DNA of 64,000 nucleotides from Eunapius fragilis. Taxonomy: Eukaryota; Porifera; Demospongiae; Spongillida; Spongillidae. Position 1 is the stretch's first letter; the number at the start of each line of letters is the position of its first letter. Positions 43,744 through 55,132 of this stretch are shown here, piece after piece. The position numbers and the translations under genes are program-made. The stretch is taken from the NCBI GenBank assembly GCA_963681505.1, contig OY811984.1, positions 237,501-301,500 of the forward strand. The letters run 5' to 3'. A model generated the notes under the pieces. The model did not search any database and was not told where the DNA came from. It saw nothing but the letters and a program-made list of their open reading frames with translations.

Positions 43744-43978
43744 TTCGGTAGCAAGATCACTTGCTAGTTTCTGGCGAGAAACATCAAAACGTAAGTGTGA
43801 CAAAATATTTAATTTTTCTAAAGTGCAGGGAAGAGAGGTCCCTGCCGCCTTGAAAGATTCGCAACCAGAGGTTGCCATAGTGAAGTGTTGGTGTGTAAAG
43901 ATGGTTGACTGAAATAAATTTAATTGAAAAAGCCAAACATGTTTCGGCCTTACTGGCCTTCATCAGTGGCAAAACGTC
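43744..43978 (-). mobile_element. 235-bp retroelement-like insert with hammerhead motif, inside the satellite
   Basis: Non-satellite DNA splits a monomer between GGTATG and TACCAAGCG. On the minus strand it opens with a hammerhead-ribozyme motif, then after about 50 bp has an ATG (43876-43878) and 45 open codons starting MATSGCESFKAAGTSLPC before the satellite resumes. A hammerhead followed by a coding start is the arrangement known in Penelope-like elements and some hammerhead-bearing retroelements. The 5' end of such an element is the best guess; only a fragment is present. Confidence 0.6.
43932..43970 (-). ncRNA. Hammerhead ribozyme-type motif (minimal, short stem III)
   Basis: The minus strand reads GCCA-CTGATGA, then A-GGCC-AGTAA-GGCC (stem II), GAAA, CAT, GTT and TGGC. 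All the conserved core is present (CUGAUGA and GAAA). GCCA and UGGC pair as stem I, and GGCC pairs with GGCC as stem II. Stem III is reduced to about one C-G pair, and the cleavage triplet would be GUU. This compact form is typical of hammerheads in Penelope-like retroelements. Activity is not shown by sequence. Confidence 0.7.
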
Positions 43979-44766
43979 TACCAAGCGATTCAAAAGTAGG
44001 TTTCCACCCATACATTTTTATGGGAAATTGTTGACTATCTTAGCATCGAGGTGTTGATGAGACATGGAATATGAGCAAACCACTGCACACTTGGAGGATA
44101 GCAGTAACCACTCCTCTATCTGTTTTAAATGCCACCCCGAGCATACCTGCTTTGGTATGGGTTAACCAAGCGATTCAAAAGTAGGTTCCCACCCATACAT
44201 TTCTATGGGAAATTGTTGAGTATCTATGCATCGAGGTGTTGATGAGACATGCAATATGAGCAAACCACTGCACACATGGAAGATAGCAGTAACCACTCCT
44301 CTATCTGTTTTAAATGCCACCCCGAGTATGCCTGCTTTGGTATGGGTTTACCAAGCGATTCAAATGTAGGTTCCCACCCATACATTTCAATGGAAAATTT
44401 TTGACTATCTTAGCATCGAGGTGTTGATGAGACATGCAATATGAGCAAACCACTGCACACATGGAAGATAGCAGTAACCACTCATCTATCTCTTTTTAAT
44501 GCCACCCCGAACATACCTGCTTCGGTATGGGTTAACCAAGCGATTCAAAAGTAGGTTCCCTCCCATACATTCCTATGGGAAACCACCCATACATCTCTAT
44601 GGGAAATATTGACTATCTAAGCATCGAGGTGTTGATGAGACATGCAATATGAGCAAACCACTGCACACTTGGAAGATAGCAGTAACCACTCCTCTATCTG
44701 TTCTAAATGCCACCCCGAGCATACCTGCTTTGGTATGGGTTTACCAAGCGATTCAAAAATAGGTTC

Positions 44767-47700
44767 TATCAATGACTACTACAGGAGTCATATGTCAATA
44801 TGTATGACTCCCGCAGGAGTTAGCAATCTCCATGTATGACTCCTGCAGGAGTCAAATATGTCACTATGAATGACTCCTGCAGGAGTCACATATTTCAATA
44901 TATGACTCCTGCAGGAGTGAAGTATTTCAATGAATGACTCCAGCAGGAGTGAAGAATGTCAATATGTATGACTCTTGCAGGAGTCAAGGATATCCATACA
45001 TGACTCCTGCAGGAGTCAAGTATTTCAATGTATGACTCCCGCACGAGTCAAGTATTTCAATGTATGACTCCTGCAGGAGTCTAATACGTCAATATGTATG
45101 ACTCCTGCAAGAGTCAAGTATCTCCATGCATGACTCCTGCAGGAGTCAAGTATGTCAGAATGTATGAGTCCTGCAGGAGTCAAGTATGTCAATATGTATG
45201 ACTCCTGTAGGTGTCAACTATATATTTGCATGACTCCTGCAGGAGTCAAGTATCTCAGTTTGTATGACTGCTGCAGGAGTCAAATATGTTTCAGCGTATG
45301 ACTCCTGCAATATGTTTCAATGTATGATATGTTTCAATGTATGACTCCGACAAGAGTCATGTTTGTTAGTATGCATGACTCCTGCAGGAGTCAAATATTT
45401 CAATGAATGACTCCTGCAGGAGTAAAGCATGTCAATATGTATGACTCCTCCAGGAGTCATGTATCTCCATGCATGACTCCTGCAGGAGTCAAGTAGGCCA
45501 GTATGTATGACTCCTGCATGAGTCAACTATATATTTGCATGACTCCTGCAGGAGTCAAGTATGTCAGTATGCAAGACTACTGCAGGAGTCTAGTATCTCC
45601 ATGCATGACTCCTGCTGGAGTCAAGTATGTCAGTATGTATGACTCCTGTAGGAGTCAAGTATGTCACTCAAGAATTTCAATGTATGACTCCTGCAGGAGT
45701 CAAATGTTTCAATTATGACTCCTGCAGAAGTCAAGTATGTCAATATGTCTGACTCCTGCAGGAGTGAAGTATTTCAATGTATGACTTCTGCATGAGTCAA
45801 GTATTTCAATATGAATGACTCCTGCAGGAGTCTAGTATGTCAGTATGCATGACTCCTGCAAGAATCAACTATATATTTGCATGACTCCAGCAGGAGTCAA
45901 GTATGTAAGTATGCAAGACTCCTGCAGGAGTCAAGTATCTCATTGCATGACTCCTGCAGGAGTCAAGTATCTCCAAGCATGACTCCTGCAGGAGTCAAGT
46001 ATGTCAGTATGTATGACTCCTGCAGGAGTCAAGTATGGCACTCAAGTATTTCAATGTATGACTCCTGCAGGAGTCAATTATTTCAATTATGACTCCTGCA
46101 GGAGTCAAGTATGTCAATATGTATGACTACTGCAGGAGTCAAGTATTTCAATATATGACTCCTGCAGGAGTCAAGTATTTCAATATGTATGACTCCTGCA
46201 GGAGTTAAGTATCTCCATGTATGACTCCTGAAGGAGTCAAGTATGTCAGTATCAATGACTACTACAGGAGTCATTTGTCAATATGTATGACTCCTGCAGG
46301 AGTGAGCAATCTCCACGTATGACTCCCGCAGGAGTCAAATATGTCACTATGAATGACTCCTGCAGGAGTCACATATTTCAATATATGACTCCTGCAGGAG
46401 TGAAGTAATTCAATGAATGACTCCTGCGGGAGTCAAGAATGTCAATATGTATGACTCTTGCAGGAGTCTAGGATATCCATACATGACTCCTGCAGGAGTC
46501 AAGTATTTCAATGTATGACTCCCGCAGGAGTCACGTATTTCAATGTATGACTCCTGCAGGAGTCTAATATGTCAATATGTATGACTCCTGCAATAGTCAA
46601 GTATCTCCATGCATGACTCCTGCAGGAGTCAAGTATGTCAGAATGTATGAGTCCTGCAGGAGTCAAGTATGTCAATATGTATGACTCCTGTAGGAGTCAA
46701 CTATATGTTTGCATGACTCCTGCAGGAGTCAAGTATGTCAGTTTGTATGACTGCTGCAGGAGTCAAATATGTTTCAATGTATGACTCCTGCAATATGTTT
46801 CAATGTATGATTTGTTTCAATGTATGACTCCTACAAGAGTCATGTTTGACAGTATGCATGACTCCTGCAGGAGTCAAATATTTCGATCAATGAATGACTC
46901 CTGCAGGAGTAAAGTATGTCAGTATGTATGACTCCTCCAGGAGTCATGTATCTCCATGCATGACTCCTGCAGGAGTCAAGTATGCCAGTATGTATGACTC
47001 CTGCATGAGTCAACTATATATTTGCATGACTCCTGCAGGAGTCAAGTATGTCAGTATGCAAGACTCTTGCAGGAGTCTAGTATCTCCATGCATGACTCCT
47101 GCAGGAGTCAAGTATGTCAGTATGTATGACTCCTGCAGGAGTCAAGTATGTCACTCAAGATTTTCAATGGATGACTCCTGCAGGAGTCAAGTATGTCAAT
47201 ATGTCTGACTCCTGCAGGAGTCAAGTATTTCAATGTATGACTCCTGCATGAGTCAAGTATTTCAATATGTATGACTCCTGCAGGAGTCTAGTATGTCAGT
47301 ATGCATGACTCCTGCAAGAGTCAACTATATATTTGCATGACTCCTGCACGAGTCAAGTACGTAAGTATGCAAGACTCCTGCAGGAGTCAAGTATCACATT
47401 GCATGACTCCTGCAGGAGTCAAGTATCTCCAAGCATGACTCCTGCAGGAGTCAAGTATGTCAGTATGTATGACTCCTGCAGGAGTCAAGTATGTCACTCA
47501 AGTATTTCAATGTACGACTCCTGCAGGAGTCAATTATTACAATTATGACTCCTGCAGGAGTCAAGTATGTCAATATGTCTGACTACTGCAGGAGTCAAGT
47601 ATTTCAATGTATGACTCCTGCAGGAGTCAAGTATTTCAATATGTATGACTCCTGCAGGAGTCAAGTATGTTAGTATGTATGACTCCTGCAGGAGTCAACT

Positions 47701-48912
47701 ATATATTTGCATGACTGCTGCAGGAGTCAAGTATGTCAGTATGCAAGACTCCTGCAGCAGTCAAGTATCTCAATGTATGACTCCTGCAGGAGTCAAGTAT
47801 CTCCAAGCATGACTCCTGCAGGAGTCAAGTATGTCAGTATGTATGATACCTGCAGGAGTCAAGTATATCACTCAAGAATTTCAATGTATGACTCCTGCAG
47901 GAGCCAAGTATGTCAATATGTCTGACTCCTGCAGGAGTCAAGTATTTCAATGTATGACTCCTGCAGGAGTCAAATATGTCAATATGTATGACTCCTGCAA
48001 GAGTCATGTATCTGCATGCATGACTCCTGCAGGAGTCAAGTATTTCAGTATCAATGACTACAGCAGGAGTCATATGTCAATTTGTCTGACTCCTACAGGA
48101 GTGAGCAATCTCCACGTATGACTCCTGCAGGAGTCAAGTATGTCAGACTGTATGAGTCCTGCAGGAGTCAAGTATGTCAATATGTATGACTCCTGCAGGA
48201 GTCAACTATATATTTGCATGACTCCTGCAGGAGTCAAGTATGTCAGATTGGATGAGGGCTGCAGGAGTCAAATATTTCACAATGAATGACTCCTGCAGGA
48301 GTCAAGTATTTCAATGCATGACTCCTATAAGAGTCAAGTTTGTCAGTATGCATGACTCCTGCAGGAGTCAAATATTTCAATGAATGACTCCTGCAGGAGT
48401 AAAGTATGTCTATATGTATGACTCCTCCAGGAGTCATGTATCTCCATGCATGAATCCTGCAGGAGTCAAGTATGTCAGTATGTAGGACTCCTGCAGGAGT
48501 CAAATATATATTTGCATGACTCCTGCAGGAGTCAAGTATGTCAGTATGCAAGACTCCTGCAGGAGTCAAGTATCTCAATGTATGACTCCTGCAGGAGTCA
48601 AGTATCTCCATGCATGACTCCTGCAGGAGTCAAGTATGTCAGTATGTATGACTCCTGCAGGAGTCAAGTATGTCACTCAAGAATTATTTCAATGAATAAC
48701 TCCTGCAGGAGTCAAGTATTTCAATTATGACTCCTGCAGGAGTCAAGTATTTCAATATGTATGACTCCTGCAGGAGTCAGATATGTCAATACGTATGACT
48801 CCTGCAGGAGTCAGATATGTCAATATGTATGACTCCTGCAAGAGTCAAGTATCTCCATGCATGACTCCTGCAGGAGTGATGTATGTCAGTATGAATGACT
48901 CCTGCAGGAGTC
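44767..48912 (+). repeat. ~31-bp minisatellite built on a 16-18-bp perfect palindrome (block P1)
   Basis: Each unit carries GACTCCTGCAGGAGTC, often extended to TGACTCCTGCAGGAGTCA, separated by AT-rich spacers of a few kinds such as AAGTATGTCAGTATGTA, AAGTATTTCAATGTA, AAGTATCTCCATGCA and AACTATATATTTGCA. The spacer order itself repeats, giving a higher-order unit of about 1.48 kb (for example 44770 and 46253). Confidence 0.96.
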
Positions 48913-51900
48913 ATGCATAGTTACAGATTGGTTCCGCGAAAGTGCTGCAATTAGTCGCAGCGTGCCGAATTGTGCCGAATATGTTGTAGATTGATCCGGC
49001 AAAAGTGCACCAATCCGTCGCAGCGGGCCGAATTGCGCTGAATTGATACAGATTGAACCTGTGAAAGTGCAGCAATCGGTCGCAGTGCGCCGAATTGCGC
49101 CGAATTGTTGCAGATTGATCCGGCGATTGTGCAGCAATCTGTTGCAGTGCGCCGAATTGTTATATATTGATCTCGCGAAAGTGCATTAATCCGTCGCAGC
49201 GCGCCGAATTAGCGCTGAATTGTTACGGATTGATGCGGTGAAAGTGCAGCAATCAGTTGCAGCGCGCCGAATTGTTACAGATTGAACCCGTGAAAGTGCA
49301 GCAATCGGTCGCAGCGCGCCGAAATGTGCCGAATTGTTGCAGATTGATGAAGCGAAAGTGCAGCAATCCGTCGCAGCGCGCCGAATTGCGCCGAATTGTT
49401 ACAGATTGGTCCAACCATGTGCACCAATCCGTCCCAGCGCGCTGAATTGCGCCGTAATGTTGCAGATTGATCCCGCAAAAGTGCAGCAATCCGTCTCAGC
49501 GCACTGAATTGTTACAAATTGGTTGTTCCGCCAAAGTGCTGCAATCCGTCGCAGCGCGCCGAATTGCGCCAAATTGTTACAGATTGATCCAGCAAAAGTG
49601 CACCAATCCGTTGCACCGCGCCGAATTGCGCTGAATTGTTACAGATGGAACCCGTGAAAGTGCAGCAATCGGTCGCAGCGCGCCGAATTGTGCCGAATTG
49701 TTACAGATTGGTCCAGCCGAAGGGCACCAATCCGACCAAGTGCCCCGAATTGCGCCGAATTGTTGCAGATTGATGCCGCCATAGTGAAGCAATCGGTCGC
49801 AGCGCGCCGAATTGCCCCGAATTGTTGCAGATTGATCCGGCGAAAGAGCAGTAATCCGTCGCAGCGCGCCGAATTGCGCCAAATTGTTACAGATTGGTCC
49901 AACCAAAGTGCACCAATCCGTTAAAACGCGCCGAATTGCGCCGAGATGTTGCAGATTGATCCCGCAGAAGTGCAGCAATCCGTCTCAGCGCGCCGAATAG
50001 TTACAAATTGGTTCCTCCAAAGTGCTGCAATCTGTCACAGCACGCCGAATTGTTGCAGATTGATCCCGCCAAAGTGCAGCAATCCGTCGCAGCGCGCCAA
50101 ATTTCGCAGAATTGGTACAGATTGATCCCGTGAATGTGCAGCAATCGGTCGCAGCGCGCTAAATTGCACCAAATTGTTGCAGATTGATCACGCGAAAGTT
50201 CTACAATCCGTCATAGCGCGCTGAATTGCGCCGAAATGTTACAGATTGGTTCCGCGAAAGTGCTGCAATCCATCGCAGCGCGCTGAATTGTTCCGAATTG
50301 TTGCAGATTGATCCCGCAATAGTGCACCAATCCGTCGCAGCGCGCCGAATTGCGGTGAATTGTTACAGATTGAACCCATGAAAGTGCAGCAATCGGTCGC
50401 AGCGCGCCGAATTGCACCAAATTGTTGCAGATTGATCACGCGAAAGTTCTACAATCCGTCATAGCGCGCCGAATTGCGCCGAATTGTTACAGATTGGTTC
50501 CGCGAAAGTGCTGCAATTCGTCGCAGTGCGCCGAATTGTTCTGAATTGTTGCAGATTGATCCCGCAAAAGTGCACCAATCCGTCGCAGAGCGCCGAATTG
50601 CGCTGAATTGTTACAGATTGAACCCGTGAAAGTGCAGCAATCGGTCGCAGCGTGCCGAAATGTGCCAAATTGTTGCAGATTGATCACGCGAAAGTGAAGC
50701 AATCCGTCGCAGCGCGCCGAATTGCGCCGAATTGTTACAGATTGGTCCAACCAAAGTGCACCAATCCGTCCCAGCGCGCCGAATTGCGCCAAAATGTTGC
50801 AGATTGATCACGCGAAAGTGAAGCAATCCGTCGCAGCGCGCCGAATTGCGCCGAATTGTTACAGATTGGTCCAACCAATGTGCACCAATCCGTCGCACAG
50901 CGACGAATTGCGCTGAATTGTTACAGATTGAACCCGTGAAAGTGCAGCAATCGGTCGCAGCGCGCCGAATTGTGCCGAATTGTTACAGATTGATCATGCG
51001 AAAGTGCAGGAATCCGTCGCAGCGCGCCGAATTGCGCTGAATTGTTACAGATTGATCCGGTGAAAGTGCAGCAATCCATTGCTGCGCGCCGAATTATTAC
51101 AGATTGGTTCCTCCAAAGTGCAGCAATCGGTCGCAGCGCGCCGAATTGCGCCAAATTGTTGTAGTTTAATCACGCGAAAAATCTACAATCCGTCATAGCG
51201 CGCCGAATTGCGCCGAAATGTTACAGATTGGTTCCGCGAAAGTGCTGCAATCCGTCGCAGCGCCCCGAATTGTTTTGAATTGTTGCAGATTGATCCCGCA
51301 AAAGTGCACCAATCCGTCGCAGCGCGCCGAATTGCGCTGAATTGTTATAGATTGAACCCGTGAAAGTGCAGCAATCGGTCGCAGCGTGCCGAAATGTGCC
51401 AAATTGTTGCTGATTGATCACGCGAAAGTGCAGCAATCCGTCGCAGCGCGCCGAATTGCGCCGAATTGTTACAGATTGGTCCAACCAAAGTGCACCAATC
51501 CGTCCCAGCGCGCCGAATTGCGCCGAAATGTTGCAGATTGATCCCGCAAAAGTGCAGCAATCTTTCTCAGCGCGCCGAATTGTTACAAATTGGTTCCACC
51601 AAAGTGCTGCAATCCGTCGCAGCGCGCCGAATTGCGCCAAATTGTTACAGATTGATCCCGCAAAAGTGCACCAATCCGTCGCACAGCGCCGATTTGCGCT
51701 GAATTGTTACAGATTGAACCCGTGAAAGTGCAGCAATCGGTCGCAGCGCGCCGAATTGTGCCGAATTGTTACAGATTGATCATGCGAAAGTGCAGGAATC
51801 AGTCGCAGCGCGCCGAATTGCGCTCAATTGTTACAGATTGATCCGGTGAAAGTGCAGCAATCCATTGCTGCGTGCCGAATTGTTACAGATTGGTTCCGCG

Positions 51901-52140
51901 AAAGTGCTGAAATCCATCGCAGCGCGCCGAATTGTGCCGAATTGTTGCAGATTGATCCCGCAAAAGTGCACAAATCCGTCGCAGTGCGCCGAATTGCGCT
52001 GAATTGTTACAGATTGAACCCGTGAAAGTGCAGCAATCGGTCGCAGCGCGCTGAATTGTGCTGAATTGTTGCAGATTGATCCCACGATCATGCAGCAATC
52101 CGTTGCAGCGTGCCGAAATGCACCGAATTGTTACAGATTG
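48913..52140 (+). repeat. 62-bp satellite (block R1, about 52 monomers)
   Basis: The monomer begins GCGCCGAATTGCGCCGAATT, followed by GTTACAGATTGATCCCGCGA and AAGTGCAGCAATCCGTCGCA. It contains an internal duplication of GCGCCGAATT. Variants with one or both copies change the local period. Long open frames on both strands follow from the repeat and are not genes. Confidence 0.96.
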
Positions 52141-53358
52141 GAGGAGTCAAGTATCTCCAAGCATGATTCCTGTAGGCTACAAGTATGTCAGAATGTATGA
52201 CTCCTGCAGGAGTCAAGTATGTCACTCAAGTATTTCAATGTATGACTCCTGCAGGAGTCAATTATTTCAATTATGACTCCTGGAGGAGTCAAGTATGTCA
52301 ATATGTCTGACTCCTGCAGGAGTCAAGTATTTCAATGTATGACTCCTGCAGGAGCCAAGTATTTCAATATGTATGACTCCTGAAGGAGTCAAGTATCACC
52401 ATGAACGACTCCTGAAGGAGTCAAGTATGTCAGTATCAATGACTACTACAGGAGTCATATGTCAATATGTATGACTCCTGCAGGAGTGAGCAATCTCCAT
52501 GTATGACTCCTGCAGGAGTCAAATATGTCACTATGAATGACTCCTGCAGGAGTCACGTATTTCAGTATGTATGACTCCTGCAGGAGTCAAGTATCTCCAT
52601 GTATGACTCCAGAAGGAGTCAAGTATGTCAGTATGCAAGACTCCTGCAGGAGTCAAGTATCTCAATGTATGACTCCTGCAGGAGTCAAGTATCTCCATGC
52701 ATGACTCCTGCAGGAGTCAAGTATGTCAGTATGTATGACTCCTGCAGGAGTCAAGTATGTCACTCAAGAATTATTTCAATGTATGACTCCTGCAGGAGTC
52801 AAGTATGTCACTCAAGAATTATTTCAATGTATGACTCCTGCAGGAGTCAAGTATTTCAATTATGACTCCTACAGGAGTCAAGTATTTCAATATGTATGAC
52901 TCCTGCAGGAGTCAAGTATGTCAGTATGTATGACTCCTGCATGAGTCAACTACATGTTTGCATGACTCCTGCAGGAGTCAAGAATTTCAATGTATGACTC
53001 CTGCAGGAGTCAAGTATGTCAGTATGTATGACTCCTGCAGGAGTCAAGTATGTCACTCAAGAATTATTTCAATGTATGACTCCTGCAGGAGTCAAGTATT
53101 TCAATTATGACTCCTGCAGGAGTCAAGTATTTCAATATGTATGACTCCTGCAGGAGTCAAGTATGTCAGTATGTATGACTCCTGCAGGAGTCAACTATAT
53201 GTTTGCCTGACTCCTGTAGGAGTCATGTATTTCAATGTATGACTCCTGCAGGAGTCAAATATGTCAATATGTATCACTCCTGCAAGAGTCAAGTATCTCC
53301 ATGCATGACTCCTGCAGGAGTCAAGTATGTCAGTATGAATGACTCCTGAAGGAGTCAT
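52141..53358 (+). repeat. Palindrome minisatellite, second block (P2)
   Basis: Same GACTCCTGCAGGAGTC unit and same spacer families as P1, including the start motif CAATGACTACTACAGGAGTC at 52437. Confidence 0.95.
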
Positions 53359-55132
53359 GCATAGTTACAGATTGGTTCCGCGAAAGTGCTGCAGTCCGTC
53401 GCAGCGTGCCGAATTGTGCTGAATTTTTGCAGATTGAACCCGTGAAAGTGCAGCAATCGGTCGCAGCGCGCCGAATTGCGCCGAATTGTTACAGATTGAT
53501 CCCGTGAAAGTGCAGCAATCCGTCGCAGCGCGCCGAATTGCGCTGAGTTGTTACAGATTGATCCCGTGAATGTGCAGCAATGGGTCGCATCACGCCGAAT
53601 TGCGCCGAATTGTTACAGATTGGTCCAGCCGAAGGGCACCAATCCGTCCATGCGCCCCGACTTGCGCCGAATTGTTGCAGATTGATCCCGCCATAGTGAA
53701 GCAATCGGTCGCAGCGCGCCAAATTGCCCCGAATTGTTGCAGATTGATCCGCCAAAAGTGCAGTAATCAGTCGCAGCGCGCCGAACTGCGCCAAATTGGT
53801 ACAGATTGGTCCAACCAAAGTGCACCAATCCGTCCCAGCGCGCCGAATTGCGCCGAAATGTTGCAGATTGATCCCGCAACAGTGCAGCAATCCGTCTCAG
53901 CGCGTCGAATTGTTACAAATTGGTTCTCGCCAAAGTGCTTCAATCCGTCGCAGCGCGCCGAATTGCGCCAAATTGTTACAGATTGATCCCGTAAAAGTGC
54001 ACCAATCCATCGCACTGCGCCGAATTGCGCTGAATTGTTACAGATTGAATCCGTAAAAGTGCAGCAATCGGTCGCAGCGCGCCAAATTGTGCCGAACTGT
54101 TTCAGATTGGTCCAGCTAAAGTGCACCAATCCGTTCCCGCGCGCCGAACTACGCGGAATTGGTACAGATTGATCCCGTGAATGAGCAGCAATCGGTCGCA
54201 GCGCGCCGAATTGCTACGAATTGTTACAGATTGGTCCAGCCGAAGGGCACCAATCCGTCCATGCACGCCGAATTACGCCGAATTGTTGTAGATTGATCCC
54301 GCCATAGTGAAGCAATCGGTCTCAGCGCGCCGAATTACCCCGAAATGTTGCAGATTGATCCTGCGATAGTGCAGCAATCCTTTGCAGCACGCCGAATTGT
54401 TACAGATTGGTTCCGCGAAAGTGCTGCAATCCGTCGCAGCGCGCCGAATTGCGCCAAATTGTTACAGATTGATCCTGCAAATATGCACCAATCCGTCGCA
54501 GCGCGTCGAATTGCGCCGAATTGTTGCAGATTGATCCCGCGAAAGTGCAGCAATCCGTCGCATCACTCCGAATTGCACCGAATTGTTACAGATTGGTCCA
54601 ATCAAAGTGCACCAATCCGTTCCAGCGCGCCGAATTGCGCCGAATATTTGCAGATTGATCCCGTGAAAGTGCAGCAATCCGTCGCAGCGCGCCAAAATGT
54701 TGCAGATTGATACGGCGAAAGTGCAGCTATCCGTCGCAGCGCGCCGAAATGCGCCGTATTGTTACAGATTGGCCCAGCTAAAGAGCACCAATCCGTTCCA
54801 GCGCGCCGAATTACGTCGAATTGTTGCAAATTGATCCCGTGAAAGTGCAGCAATTGGTCGCAGCGCACCGAATTGCGCAGAATTGTTGCAGATTGATCCT
54901 GCGAAAGTGCAGCAATCGGTCGCAGCGCGCCGAATTGCGCCAAAATGTCAAAGATTGGTCCAACCAAAGTGCACCAATCCGTCCCAGCGCGCCGAATTGC
55001 GCCGAATTGTTGCAGATTGATCCCGCGAAAGTGCAGCAATCCTTTGCAGCGCGCCGAATTTCGCTGAATTGGTACAGATTGATCCCGTGAATGTGCTTCA
55101 ATCGGTCGCAGCGCACCGAATTGCACAGAATT
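53359..55132 (+). repeat. 62-bp satellite, second block (R2)
   Basis: It starts with the same junction sequence as R1 (GCATAGTTACAGATTGGTTC) and continues with the same 62-bp monomers, somewhat more diverged. Confidence 0.95.

Larger units (their letters stand above)
27505..44766 (+). repeat. 185/208-bp satellite, main array (about 90 monomers)
   Basis: Monomers contain GCATCGAGGTGTTGATGAGA, ATGAGCAAACCACTGCACAC, ACCACTCCTCTATCTG and AAGCGATTCAAAAGTAGG. Basic units are 185 bp. A longer form of about 208 bp carries an extra copy of CCACCCATACATCTCTATGG. Large near-identical blocks recur at 1,570, 3,902, 4,065 and 4,805 bp. Open frames of 60-77 codons on the minus strand arise from monomer sequence and are not genes. 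One short mobile insert lies at 43744-43978. Confidence 0.97.

Noticed and set aside
27205-44011. Repeated 60-77-codon frames starting MYGWEPTFESLGKPIPKQ
   Set aside because: They recur with every satellite monomer. The monomer length is not a multiple of three, they have no start context or extension, and no known domain, so they are shadows of the satellite.
27505-44766. Hammerhead core within the satellite monomer (TTGATGAGACATGC)
   Set aside because: The core would need CTGATGA, and there is no correctly placed GAAA with pairing arms. Only the insert at 43932-43970 has the complete motif.
44767-53358. Resemblance to a CRISPR array (palindromic repeat plus spacers)
   Set aside because: The spacers are not unique: a few AT-rich types recur in order. 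The genes around are animal genes with introns, and there are no cas genes. It is a eukaryotic minisatellite.
48886-55116. Many 60-140-codon frames on both strands with Asn-Leu-Gln-Gln-Phe-type repeats
   Set aside because: They are the 62-bp satellite in translation. Both strands and several frames are equally open.
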